A DNA stretch of 64,000 bases from Bacteroidaceae bacterium (GTDB lineage: Bacteria; Bacteroidota; Bacteroidia; Bacteroidales; Bacteroidaceae), in NCBI GenBank assembly GCA_017619335.1, contig JAFZSP010000026.1:1-64000 (forward strand), written 5' to 3'. This document shows positions 25,316 through 34,041 of the stretch, in pieces. Position numbers and translations under genes: made by a program. Within the stretch, counting starts at the first letter, position 1. The number at the start of each line of letters is the position of its first letter. Under the pieces are notes generated by a model. That model saw only the letters and a list, made by a program, of their open reading frames with translations, did no database searches and was not told the origin of the DNA.

Positions 25316-28300
25316 ATGAAGACAGAAAGCCTGAAACTATATATCGACGAACTGAACAGGCAGTATAAAACCGAAAAGGCACGTGAGCACGCTTACCGAC
25401 CCGCTCTTAAGGATTTGTTGGAGAGCCTGCTCCCGAAGATGGTGGTAACCAACGAACCCGCTCATTTCGAGTGCGGTGCACCTGACTACATCATCCAAAG
25501 GGAGAAAGACCACCTGCCTGTGTTCTTCGTGGAGGCAAAGGATGTGAACGATAACGACTTAGACGGGCGCACCAAGAGCGGAAACAAGGAACAGTTCGAC
25601 CGATACAAGCAGGCCCTTGACTATATTATATTCACTGACTATCTGGACTTTCATCTCTACGAGCATGGAGAGTTCGTGGATAGCGTGAGGATAGCAGAGA
25701 CAAAGGGCGACAAGATTGTAGGCATAGCTGAGTCTGAAGACAAGTTCCTCGCAATGATTCAGCACTTAGGCTCTTCTGCCATCCAACGCATCACTTCTGC
25801 ACCTCGTTTGGCAAAACTGATGGCTGGTAAGGCCCGTCTGCTGGCAAATATCATTGAGACAGCAGTAATTTCTGATGAAGATAAAGTGAAGAGTGGTAAT
25901 AATGACGTCGATGAGTTGTTTAACATTCCACAAGAAAAAGTGTTTCAAACGGGACTCCGAGAGCAGATGGAAACATTCCAGCGTGTGCTTCTTCATGACA
26001 TCACGCCTCATTCTTTTGCTGATGTGTATGCCCAAACAATTGTCTATGGTCTTTTTGCTGCCCGGCTGAATGATAAGACTCCAGAGGATTTTTCTCGTCA
26101 GGAAGCACTTGGTTTGATACCGAAAACGAGTCCTTTCCTCAGGAACCTTTTTCAACAAATAGCAGGTCTTGATCCTGACCCGCGTATAGAATGGGTGCTC
26201 GACGACCTCGTTACTGCTTTTGGAGTAACAGATATGCAGAAGATACTCAAGGGATATCATGAAGATACACAACGTACAGATCCCATGATGCACTTCTATG
26301 AAGACTTTCTTGCAGCATACGACCAAAGCCTCCGCAAGGCCAAAGGTGTTTGGTACACACCTCAACCTGTTGTGAGATTTATTGTTAAGGCTGTAGATGA
26401 AATACTTCAGACAGAATTCGGTCTGGAAATGGGACTTGCCGACTATAGCAAGGTGCCTCATACGGTGTCTGTAGAACAAAGTTACGACAAGCGTACATCT
26501 GACCACAAGAAACACATAACAAAAGACCTCTTCCGTGTTCAAATACTTGATCCTGCAATGGGTACTGGAACATTTATTTCGGAAATCATCAGACAAGTTA
26601 AGTTGAAGTTTGCGGGTAATGAGGGAATTTGGAATACATATCTCTGCTCATGTTTGTTGCCCAGAATCTATGGCTTTGAAGTAATGGTTGCTCCTTACAC
26701 CATAGCTCATATGAAGACCTTTCTTCAGCTGAAAGAAGATAGCAACCTTTCGGATAATGATATGCCAAGAATGAACCTGCTGCTTACCAATTCGCTGGAA
26801 GAGGCAGGCGAGGCAACAGGTTCACTCTTTGCCTATTGGCTTAGCCAAGAAGCATACCGCGCCAACGTCATTAAGCGTGACTGTCCTGTAATGGTGATGA
26901 TTGGTAATCCGCCGTATAATGGGAGTAGCACTAACAAAGGTGAGTGGATAATGAAGCTAATGGAGGATTACAAGAAAGAGCCAGGAGGAAAACTGCCACT
27001 TGATGAACGTAATCCCAAATGGCTGAATGATGACTATGTAAAATTCATACGTCTGGCTCAGGACTATATAGAGAAGAATGGTGAAGGCATCATTGGTTTT
27101 ATCAATCCTCATGGTTATCTCGACAATCCAACGTTTAGAGGTATGCGTTGGAATCTACTGAAAACTTTCGACAAGATCTACACCATTGACCTTCATGGCA
27201 ACAGCAAGAAGAAAGAAACTTGTCCTGACGGCAGTAAAGACGAAAACGTGTTTGACATTATGCAGGGGGTGAGCATCAACCTTTTTGTTAAGACTGGTAA
27301 GAAATCAAAGGATGAACTTGGAAAGGTTTACCATAAGGATTTGTATGGAGTAAGACAAGACAAATACGACTTCTTAGATGAAACGCATTGGCAAGATGTT
27401 GATTACAAAGAAGTTCTTCCTAAAGCGCCAATGTATTTTTTCATACCAAAGGATTTCGATTTGGAGGAAAAATACAACAGTGGTTTCAAGGTAGATGAAT
27501 TCTTTAAAGTCTGTTTACTCGGGCCTAATTCACATCGTGATGATTTTGCAATTTCGTTCTCATATGAAGAAGGAGTTCATCGTCTTTCAGATTTCAGCAA
27601 TAAGACTATCTCAGATGAAAAAATTATAGAGAAATATCATTTGAAAGAGACTGGAGATTGGAACTTACATGATGCCAGAGAACAGGCAAATGGAAAAGAA
27701 GTGCCTGTAAAATGTTTGTATAGAGCTTTCGATGAAAGATATATGCTTTACTACAAATACATATTTGACAGGCCTAGACAGAACCTAAATAATCATTTGT
27801 TAAAAAACAACTTAGGGCTCATCGTAAATAGGCAAAGTAGGTTGCTATTCTCACCATTTGTGACAAACAAACCTTTGGGACAGCATTGTATTCTTGATCC
27901 TCGCGAAGGTAGTTATGCAATACCTCTTTACCTCTATTCTGAAAACATGGGGAAAGAAGAGCGCATCGTAAACTTCAACAAAGAAATCTACGAAGATATT
28001 GCGAAGAGGCTGAACTATCTCCCATGCTATGATGACAACATCCTGGTTGATTCCACATCAGAATATAATGGTGTTCTTTATCCCCAAGACCTCTTCGATT
28101 ATATCTATGCCGTACTTCATAGCCCATCGTATCGTGAACGCTATAAAGAATTCCTGAAGATAGACTTTCCTCGCATACCTTATCCGACAGACAGGGAAAA
28201 GTTCCGTGATTTGGTAGAAAAGGGCGAAGAACTACGACAGTTGCACCTTATGGAAGACCTACCTTCAAGAACAGGTATCACTTTCCCAGTAGTTGGTTCT

Positions 28301-28546
28301 TCACAAGTAGACTGCTATCGCTGGCAAGATAATCGTGTATATATTAACGATGAGCAGTACTTCGACGGAGTGCCAGAAATCGCTTGGAACTTCTACATCG
28401 GTGGCTATCAACCTGCTCAGAAGTGGCTAAAAGACCGTAAAGGCCTCACCCTCAGCTTCGAGGATGTGAAACACTACCAACAAATCATCTACGTTCTTCA
28501 ACAGACAGAACGCGTCATGCAGGAAATAGACGTAATAACGTTGTAA
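25316..28546 (+). CDS. Single-chain restriction endonuclease/adenine methyltransferase (type IIG/ISP-like)
   Basis: 1076 residues. An N-terminal PD-(D/E)XK nuclease has Asp57, Glu73 and Lys75 (GAPDY...FFVEAK). The adenine methyltransferase domain has SAM motif I DPAMGTGTF at 412-420 and catalytic NPPY at 531-534. A target-recognition region follows; its end (HYQQIIYVLQQTERVMQEID) resembles the type ISP specificity domain. No helicase motifs were seen, so it is shorter than LlaBIII-type ISP enzymes (about 1500 residues) and more like a type IIG enzyme that cuts and methylates. Its base composition is more AT-rich than its neighbours, suggesting transfer. The last codons lie in a TAACG repeat. 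Confidence 0.85.
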   Translation: MKTESLKLYIDELNRQYKTEKAREHAYRPALKDLLESLLPKMVVTNEPAHFECGAPDYIIQREKDHLPVFFVEAKDVNDNDLDGRTKSGNKEQFDRYKQALDYIIFTDYLDFHLYEHGEFVDSVRIAETKGDKIVGIAESEDKFLAMIQHLGSSAIQRITSAPRLAKLMAGKARLLANIIETAVISDEDKVKSGNNDVDELFNIPQEKVFQTGLREQMETFQRVLLHDITPHSFADVYAQTIVYGLFAARLNDKTPEDFSRQEALGLIPKTSPFLRNLFQQIAGLDPDPRIEWVLDDLVTAFGVTDMQKILKGYHEDTQRTDPMMHFYEDFLAAYDQSLRKAKGVWYTPQPVVRFIVKAVDEILQTEFGLEMGLADYSKVPHTVSVEQSYDKRTSDHKKHITKDLFRVQILDPAMGTGTFISEIIRQVKLKFAGNEGIWNTYLCSCLLPRIYGFEVMVAPYTIAHMKTFLQLKEDSNLSDNDMPRMNLLLTNSLEEAGEATGSLFAYWLSQEAYRANVIKRDCPVMVMIGNPPYNGSSTNKGEWIMKLMEDYKKEPGGKLPLDERNPKWLNDDYVKFIRLAQDYIEKNGEGIIGFINPHGYLDNPTFRGMRWNLLKTFDKIYTIDLHGNSKKKETCPDGSKDENVFDIMQGVSINLFVKTGKKSKDELGKVYHKDLYGVRQDKYDFLDETHWQDVDYKEVLPKAPMYFFIPKDFDLEEKYNSGFKVDEFFKVCLLGPNSHRDDFAISFSYEEGVHRLSDFSNKTISDEKIIEKYHLKETGDWNLHDAREQANGKEVPVKCLYRAFDERYMLYYKYIFDRPRQNLNNHLLKNNLGLIVNRQSRLLFSPFVTNKPLGQHCILDPREGSYAIPLYLYSENMGKEERIVNFNKEIYEDIAKRLNYLPCYDDNILVDSTSEYNGVLYPQDLFDYIYAVLHSPSYRERYKEFLKIDFPRIPYPTDREKFRDLVEKGEELRQLHLMEDLPSRTGITFPVVGSSQVDCYRWQDNRVYINDEQYFDGVPEIAWNFYIGGYQPAQKWLKDRKGLTLSFEDVKHYQQIIYVLQQTERVMQEIDVITL

Positions 28547-28604
28547 CGAGATAACGAAAACAGCGAAACGACGTTAAACGTCATAACGATAAAACGTCAT
28601 AACG
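28530..28604. repeat. TAACG-type tandem repeat, left copy
   Basis: Degenerate (A/T)AACG(A/T) units that begin in the last codons of the methyltransferase gene and fill the gap. It contains ACGTAATAACGTT (28530-28542), which recurs exactly at 29362-29374 on the other side of the next gene. Confidence 0.75.
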
Positions 28605-28624
28605 ACAATAAAAATTAAATAGTA

Positions 28625-29362
28625 ATGGAAATCAATCGCTTTGGATATTATTGGCTGGACACATGGATTCTTGCAAATGTGATACAGCTGGCAACGCAGG
28701 ATTTCTGTGCGCGTTTCTTGAATCACTCTAATGATCCAGGTGGACGACAATATGACCAGATGACGCAAGCCGCGCGCTCGGCACCTGCAAATATTGCAGA
28801 AGGCAACTCACGCCACTCCACCTCGAAGGAAACGGAGATGAAACTGACGGACGTGGCTCGTGCGACGCTTTCGGAACTGGCTAACGATTACCTTAATTGG
28901 CTGTTGCGTCAGGAGAGCATACCTTGGTCAATTAATTCCTCAGAGTATAAGGCAGTCAGTAATATACGTTTTGACAAACCTGACTATAATGACGATGTTC
29001 TACACAAAAGCAGCATTCACATCCTGACCCAAAAGCATAAATTTGACCAATGGCTCAAGAGTGAAGATTCACTTGTCGTTGCCAACTGCCTGTTGGTGCT
29101 TTGCAACAGACTTGTCATGATGATTGGTCGCCAGATAGAACGCCAGTTGGAGGTGTTCAAGGTTGAGGGAGGCTTCACAGAGGGTTTGACGGCAGAACGT
29201 CTTTCCTACCGTAAACAGCAAAGCGTCCATACCGATGCTCCCACCTGTCCTGTCTGTGGTAAGCCAATGATCAAGCGTGTGGCCAAGAAAGGAATCAACT
29301 CCGGTAAGGAGTTCTGGAGCTGTAGCGATTATCCCAAATGCAATGGGACAAAGCCAGTTTAA
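28625..29362 (+). CDS. Four-helix-bundle suffix protein with a C4 zinc ribbon
   Basis: 245 residues. The N-terminal half resembles the four-helix-bundle family related to the 23S rRNA intervening-sequence protein (NRFGYYWLDTWILANVIQLA; AARSAPANIAEGNSRHS). The C terminus has a topoisomerase-type zinc ribbon, TCPVCGKPMIKRV then FWSCSDYPKCNG, with four cysteines. In Bacteroidota such proteins often lie next to restriction-modification genes; their function is unknown, and the ribbon suggests nucleic-acid binding. The gene sits between matching TAACG repeats at 28530 and 29361, as if a small cassette. Confidence 0.75.
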   Translation: MEINRFGYYWLDTWILANVIQLATQDFCARFLNHSNDPGGRQYDQMTQAARSAPANIAEGNSRHSTSKETEMKLTDVARATLSELANDYLNWLLRQESIPWSINSSEYKAVSNIRFDKPDYNDDVLHKSSIHILTQKHKFDQWLKSEDSLVVANCLLVLCNRLVMMIGRQIERQLEVFKVEGGFTEGLTAERLSYRKQQSVHTDAPTCPVCGKPMIKRVAKKGINSGKEFWSCSDYPKCNGTKPV

Positions 29363-29401
29363 CGTAATAACGTTACGACGATATAACGTAATAACGATAG
29401 A
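29361..29401. repeat. TAACG-type tandem repeat, right copy
   Basis: Contains AACGTAATAACG twice (29361 and 29384). It shares a 13-bp exact block with the left copy at 28530 and begins at the stop of the four-helix gene. Confidence 0.75.
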
Positions 29402-29403
29402 AA

Positions 29404-29520
29404 TATGGACAAGCAGAAATAAATGTCCTAGAAACATCCGCTTCACTGGCTGCGTACTTCGGAGTTGACACAAGAACCATTCATCGTGATTTGACCATTT
29501 TTGAAGGAAAACCATCATAA
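29404..29520 (+). pseudogene. Remnant of a helix-turn-helix protein
   Basis: The open frame encodes a segment ending SASLAAYFGVDTRTIHRDLT, then IFEGKPS and a stop. This matches the second and third helices of DeoR/HTH_11-type domains (L-A-x-x-F-G-V-x-x-R-T-I-x-R-D-L). There is no start codon and no rest of the protein, so it is a truncated relic, probably of a regulator once associated with the island. Confidence 0.4.
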
Positions 29521-29579
29521 AAACCGTCAAAATTGAAAATCCCAGAGTTCCCTTCAATGATTGTGGAAGATGTATATAC

Positions 29580-29614
29580 CCATAGCCGTGGGTCGTTCTG
29601 ATCCACGGCTATGG
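29580..29614 (-). terminator. Long perfect hairpin downstream of metY
   Basis: CCATAGCCGTGG and CCACGGCTATGG form a perfect 12-bp stem with an 11-nt loop. A second small hairpin (GACCGC/GCGGTC) follows at about 29620. No T-tract, so it is a probable but unproven terminator for the minus-strand genes arriving from the right. Confidence 0.5.
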
Positions 29615-29673
29615 AGAGGCGACCGCGTGCGGTCAATGGAAGCTATTTTTGAGAAGGCCTGTTTTTGGAAAAG

Positions 29674-30969
29674 CTACATCTTATTCATGGCCTGCTCCAG
29701 GTCGGCAATGATGTCATCGACATTCTCCAGTCCGACGCTGAGGCGGATGAGGTCGGGGGCTACGCCGGCTTCACGAAGCTGTTCATCGGAGAGCTGACGG
29801 TGGGTATGGCTGGCGGGATGGAGGACACAGGTGCGGGCGTCGGCCACATGGGTGACGATGGAGACGAAGTCCAGGTTGTCCATGAAGCGGATGGCATCCT
29901 CACGGGTTCCTTTCAGCCCGAAGGCGATGACACCGCAGGAACCGTTGGGGAGGTACTTCTGTGCCAGTGGGTAGTACTTGTTGGAGGGCAGGCCGCAGTA
30001 ATTGATCCAGCCCACTTTGGGATTCTTCTCGAGCCATTCGGCCACACACTGGGCGTTCTGGCAGTGACGAGGCATGCGCAGATGGAGGGTCTCCAAGCCC
30101 AGGTTCAGCAGGAAGCAGTTCTGGGGCGAAGGGATGCTGCCGAGGTCACGCATGAGCTGCGAGACGAGTTTGGTGGCGTAGGCCTTGCGGCCAAAGGCTT
30201 TGGTGTAGGTGAGGCCGTGATAGCTCTCGTCGGGCGTGGTGAGTCCGGGGAACTTGTCGGCATGGGCATCCCAGTCGAAGTTACCGCTGTCGATGATGGC
30301 ACCGCCCACCTGTGTGGCGTGACCGTCCATATACTTGGTGGTGGAATGGATGACGATGTCTGCTCCCCACTCGATGGGGCGGCAGTTGATGGGTGTGGCG
30401 AAGGTGTTATCCACGATGAGGGGCACTCCATGGGCATGGGCGATGCGGGCAAAGCGCTCGATGTCAAAGACATTGCCGCCAGGATTGGAAATGGTCTCGC
30501 CAAAGAAGCACTTGGTGTTGGGGCGGAAGGCGGCATTGATGCGGTCGTCGTCCCAGTCGGGATCCACGAAGGTGCACTCAATGCCGAGTTTCTTCATGGT
30601 GACGCCGAAGAGGTTGAATGTGCCGCCATAGATGGTATTGGAGGTGACGAAGTGGTCGCCTGCCTGGCAGATGTTGAAGACGGAATAGAACGAAGCGGCC
30701 TGTCCGGAAGAGGTGAGCATACAGCCCACGCCGCCTTCGAGGGCGTTGATCTTGGCGGCCACAGCATCGTTTGTGGGGTTCTGGAGTCGCGTGTAGAAGT
30801 AGCCTTCATCTTCCAGATCAAAGAGGCGTGCCATCTGTTCGCTGGTCTCGTAGCGGAAGGTGGTGCTTTGGTAGATGGGCAATTGCTGCGGCTCGCCCTT
30901 CTTGGGTTTCCAGCCGCCGTGAATGCAGAGTGTTTCGAGGTTCTTTTTCATTGACATTGAATTGTGCAT
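29674..30969 (-). CDS. metY: O-acetylhomoserine sulfhydrylase (MetY-type PLP enzyme)
   Basis: 431 residues of the Cys/Met-metabolism PLP family. Visible blocks are ETLCIHGGWKPKKGEPQQLP, PIYQSTTFRYETSEQMARLF, YTRLQNPTNDAV, LTSSGQAASFYSV and HSTTKYMDGHATQVGG with PLP lysine Lys212. It makes homocysteine from O-acetylhomoserine and sulfide. The long form (about 430 residues) and the GW near the N terminus fit MetY rather than cystathionine gamma-synthase. Several in-frame ATGs occur at the N terminus (30969, 30957, 30951); the one at 30951 would begin MKKNLETLCIHGG. dprA ends 5 bases upstream, so the two may be co-transcribed. Confidence 0.9.
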   Translation of the reverse strand: MHNSMSMKKNLETLCIHGGWKPKKGEPQQLPIYQSTTFRYETSEQMARLFDLEDEGYFYTRLQNPTNDAVAAKINALEGGVGCMLTSSGQAASFYSVFNICQAGDHFVTSNTIYGGTFNLFGVTMKKLGIECTFVDPDWDDDRINAAFRPNTKCFFGETISNPGGNVFDIERFARIAHAHGVPLIVDNTFATPINCRPIEWGADIVIHSTTKYMDGHATQVGGAIIDSGNFDWDAHADKFPGLTTPDESYHGLTYTKAFGRKAYATKLVSQLMRDLGSIPSPQNCFLLNLGLETLHLRMPRHCQNAQCVAEWLEKNPKVGWINYCGLPSNKYYPLAQKYLPNGSCGVIAFGLKGTREDAIRFMDNLDFVSIVTHVADARTCVLHPASHTHRQLSDEQLREAGVAPDLIRLSVGLENVDDIIADLEQAMNKM

Positions 30970-30974
30970 TTTAA

Positions 30975-32132
30975 TTATCTCAAGTGGTATTTGTTGCCTG
31001 CGAGCTTCTTAATCTTTCCTTTCATCTCCAAGGTGAGGAGGATTGGCGTCAGAAGAGCTGCTGACTGACTGGTGACAGCGATGAGGTCGGAGAAGGTGAG
31101 ATCTCCGCCGCTATTGTGCAGTGCTGTGAGGATGGCACGCTCCACAGATGAGCCTTCCGGCGAAGTAGTTGCCTCAGCATCAGGTGTCTCTGACAGGAAG
31201 TCCAGCGCCGCTTGTCCGTCGTTCTGCTGGAGGATTTCCCATCCGAGGTCTGTCAGGAAGTCCTCGGCACAGGTGATGAGACGTGCTGCATTGTTGCGTA
31301 TGAGACGGTTACAGCCAGCAGACGTAATGTCTGTGGTGCGACCGGGGAAGGAGAAGACTTCACGATGGTAGCCGCTGGCCATCTCTGCTGTGATGAGGGA
31401 GCCTCCGCGCTCGGAACTCTCCACCACGATGGTGGCGTCTGACAGTCCCGCCACGATGCGGTTGCGCTGCACAAAGTTCACCTTATCTATCTGTGTATGG
31501 CTCATGTATTCCGTGATGAGCCCACCTGTTTTCAGCATATCGATGGCAGTCTGACGGTGTAGGCGGGGATAGATCTCGTCCAGTCCGTGGGCCAGCACAG
31601 CTGCCGTAGAAAGCCCGTTGTTCAGACAGGCACGATGAGTGGCCACGTCGATTCCATAGGCCAAACCGCTGACCACCAGCACATCGGGTCTCATGCGTGA
31701 CAGGTCTTCTGCCAGGCGATTGCACAAGTCACGTCCCCGTTCTGTGCAACGTCGGGTTCCCACGACACTAATGATGTGGCGGGCATTGAGGTCGCCATTG
31801 CCCAGATAGTACAGGATGAGTGGTGCATCCTCGCACTGTCGCAAACGAGCGGGATAGGCCTCCTCGTCATGAATGGCCAACACCTTTATCTTATGGTCGC
31901 GGGCATATTGGAGTTCCTGCTCACAACGTGATATCTGCCCGTCCATTGTCTCCAGCACTTGGGAGGCTCTGGGAGAGAAATGTTCCATCATCTTCCCGAG
32001 GTCGTGGCGATTCTCATACACCGCAGTGGCGCTGCCTACTTCATTCAGCAGGGTCCGCTGGTTGACTGTGCTGAAAGGCATCAGCCGCGTCAGGGCCATC
32101 GTATAGATGAGTTCTTGGTCGGTCATCTTCAT
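30975..32132 (-). CDS. dprA: DNA-processing protein DprA (Smf)
   Basis: 385 residues. A Rossmann-like DprA core has VVGTRRCTERGRDLCNRLAE, SGLAYGIDVATHRACLNNG, RNRIVAGLSDATIVVESSER and GSLITAEMASGY. A C-terminal winged-helix-like segment follows. It loads RecA on incoming single-stranded DNA during natural transformation; its presence does not prove competence. It is transcribed with the thioesterase gene upstream (10-base gap) and probably metY downstream. Confidence 0.92.
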   Translation of the reverse strand: MKMTDQELIYTMALTRLMPFSTVNQRTLLNEVGSATAVYENRHDLGKMMEHFSPRASQVLETMDGQISRCEQELQYARDHKIKVLAIHDEEAYPARLRQCEDAPLILYYLGNGDLNARHIISVVGTRRCTERGRDLCNRLAEDLSRMRPDVLVVSGLAYGIDVATHRACLNNGLSTAAVLAHGLDEIYPRLHRQTAIDMLKTGGLITEYMSHTQIDKVNFVQRNRIVAGLSDATIVVESSERGGSLITAEMASGYHREVFSFPGRTTDITSAGCNRLIRNNAARLITCAEDFLTDLGWEILQQNDGQAALDFLSETPDAEATTSPEGSSVERAILTALHNSGGDLTFSDLIAVTSQSAALLTPILLTLEMKGKIKKLAGNKYHLR

Positions 32133-32142
32133 GGATTACACT

Positions 32143-32550
32143 TTATTCGTCATCCGTCAGGAGTTGATCCAGCTCCGGAACGCCCACCACCAATTTGCCG
32201 TTCACTAAGCAGACGATATCGACGATGGCTCGCAGGGCCAGCTGGTGATCCGGCAACCGGAAAATATCCTGATGGAAGACATAGCGCGCTCCTTCCTTGC
32301 AGACGTTGAGGCATGAAAGGAACTCATCACGGCTGCGCAACGGTGTCTTGAAGGACATCGAGATGCGGGCCACCACGGCATCGATTCCCTGCTGGTGCAG
32401 TTCGGCAAAACTCATGCCTTCATTCAGTAGGAATTCATGGCGGGTGTGCTCTGTATAATGCTGGTAATTGGCATTGTTCACAATGCCTTGCAGGTCACAT
32501 TCATAGTCACGCACCTTCATGGGGAGGGTGAAACGGTAGTCCTTATTCAT
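32143..32550 (-). CDS. Acyl-CoA thioesterase, YbgC/4HBT family
   Basis: 135 residues, a single hot-dog domain. The family signature VRDYECDLQGIVNNANYQHY near residues 13-32 has the catalytic-type Asp and the G-I-V-N-N-x-x-Y pattern, followed by EHTRHEFL. It should hydrolyse an acyl-CoA or related thioester; the substrate is unknown. The start overlaps the DUF2851 stop by 4 bases. Confidence 0.85.
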   Translation of the reverse strand: MNKDYRFTLPMKVRDYECDLQGIVNNANYQHYTEHTRHEFLLNEGMSFAELHQQGIDAVVARISMSFKTPLRSRDEFLSCLNVCKEGARYVFHQDIFRLPDHQLALRAIVDIVCLVNGKLVVGVPELDQLLTDDE

Positions 32551-33845
32551 CTTTGCTTTAAATATTCGTAACCAAAACGGCAGCGGAGGCAGTCATAATA
32601 GTCACAGTATTCTCGTTTCAATTGTATCAGCGCCTGGCAGTCGGCAGCGTTGCTGACAGTGAGCCCGCACTGCTGCCATTGTCGGATGATATGGTTCTGT
32701 TCAGGCTTCAGCTCTTCCAACAGGGCGACGGCTCTCTCCCGCAAGGACTCATCTCCCAACACGGTTCCACGAGCAAAGAGCATCGGACAAATCGTGTTGA
32801 TAATAATCAGGTTACGGGTAGTAGGAGTCAGCGTCTTCTTGCTCTCCTTGGACGGCAGTCCGAAGAGATAATGCGTCTGCCAGTATTCAGTGGCCTCTGT
32901 GGCCAATGCCTTCTGCAGCTGTTTTATGGAGGTGGCACCCATGAGAGCAGCGAAGGAGGCTGTTCCCCGATGATAGAGGTTGGCCAACTGCACAATCCTC
33001 AGGTGTGGGAAGTTCTGAGGCCGCAGACGCAGGTAGCGCCAGTGCGTGTGATGCATGAGTGAGGGCAGCTGGAACTTATGCTGCAGATAGGCCCATTCCT
33101 TCTGTAATCGCAGGAAATATTCATCTGTGGCTGCCGCCTCGCGGGCAGATGGCGGCACTGCGTCCAGCGTCAGCAGTCCTGCCGACCCGAGGAAGAGGGC
33201 TTCCATCTGGAAGGGGTCGTCGCGATGTTTGGCAGCAGCGTGCAGCGGGAAGTGCTTGCCCCACTGTTCAAAGGCATCACCGTTGAGACCGAATCCGAAG
33301 CTTCTGGCCAGCGAGATGAAGAGGGTCCGTTCCCAATCTCCATCGACCGTTCCCAACCAATCGAGGCAACGCTGAGAACGTTCTTCCAACCGTTCACACA
33401 GCAGGGCCGACATCCACGAATGAACTGTCAGCTGCGAGAGTGAAGAAATGATTTTCCAGCAACGGGGATAATCATCGGTTTCACAGAGCTCCTCATAGTG
33501 CTGCCGCACCGAATCAGGGATGGGAACCACCACTTGGGGCGGCTGCTTGCCATCGGCTGTTGCGATATCCACATCAGCTTTCTCCACCACATGCAGGATG
33601 ATATTATTGTAGGCAGCGTCTGCCTGGTGGCCGTGCCGCATCCAATCGCTGGAATGCAGATGAATCTCCACATTTCCCACCCACATCGTTCCTCCAATGC
33701 GCACTTTGGCATTGAAGAAGTCCGGACCGGCGTTGCGATTATGCAGACCTGGGTCTATGACTTCCACCGTTTGTCCATCGACCGTTCTCAGCGGTTCCAG
33801 GGGCAACAGCCGATGTTTCCATACATAGTGAAGAAGTTGTTCCAT
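32547..33845 (-). CDS. DUF2851 family protein
   Basis: 432 residues with the ATG at 33845. The N terminus MEQLLHYVWKHRLLPLEPL and the block VIDPGLHNRNAGPDFFNAKV, then WVGNVEIHLHSSDWMRHGH, match DUF2851, a conserved Bacteroidota family of unknown function. A longer TTG-initiated frame is rejected because that TTG lies inside the promoter box at 33873-33880. It heads a minus-strand operon with the thioesterase and dprA. Confidence 0.82.
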   Translation of the reverse strand: MEQLLHYVWKHRLLPLEPLRTVDGQTVEVIDPGLHNRNAGPDFFNAKVRIGGTMWVGNVEIHLHSSDWMRHGHQADAAYNNIILHVVEKADVDIATADGKQPPQVVVPIPDSVRQHYEELCETDDYPRCWKIISSLSQLTVHSWMSALLCERLEERSQRCLDWLGTVDGDWERTLFISLARSFGFGLNGDAFEQWGKHFPLHAAAKHRDDPFQMEALFLGSAGLLTLDAVPPSAREAAATDEYFLRLQKEWAYLQHKFQLPSLMHHTHWRYLRLRPQNFPHLRIVQLANLYHRGTASFAALMGATSIKQLQKALATEATEYWQTHYLFGLPSKESKKTLTPTTRNLIIINTICPMLFARGTVLGDESLRERAVALLEELKPEQNHIIRQWQQCGLTVSNAADCQALIQLKREYCDYYDCLRCRFGYEYLKQR

Positions 33846-33872
33846 TGTGAGTGAAGAATGGTTTTGCGCGTG

Positions 33873-33880
33873 CAAAGGTA
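33873..33880 (-). promoter_or_regulatory. -7 box for the DUF2851-dprA operon
   Basis: On the minus strand TACCTTTGCACG, a TAnnTTTG element about 28 nt before ATG 33845. Confidence 0.65.
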
Positions 33881-33886
33881 CGGAAA

Positions 33887-34003
33887 AGTTTAGAGTTTAG
33901 GGTTTAGAGTTTAGTGAAAATTCCATTTACAACATTAAAAAAGGTAATTATTGGGGGATTTCTGCATAAAAACTCTCCACTCTCCACCCTAAACTCTAAA
34001 CTT
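33887..34003. repeat. Divergent TTTAGAG/CTCTAAA repeats between two promoters
   Basis: GTTTAGAGTTTAGGGTTTAG at 33887-33915 and its complement type CTAAACTCTAAAC at 33989-34003, with ACTCTCC units before it. They flank the middle of the divergent intergenic region like a large inverted repeat. The same unit occurs at 38989 and 44277. Confidence 0.75.
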
Positions 34004-34008
34004 TTGCG

Positions 34009-34016
34009 TACCTTTG
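34009..34016 (+). promoter_or_regulatory. -7 box for dapB
   Basis: TACCTTTG followed by CGCCCG, 26 nt before the dapB ATG at 34042. The repeat CTCTAAACTTTT occupies the -33 region. Confidence 0.65.
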
Positions 34017-34041
34017 CGCCCGATTTCAAGAAAAGCAAGAC

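Noticed and set aside
29665..30954. 429-residue frame opposite metY
   Set aside because: Mirror frame of a GC-rich gene whose sense product has all family motifs.
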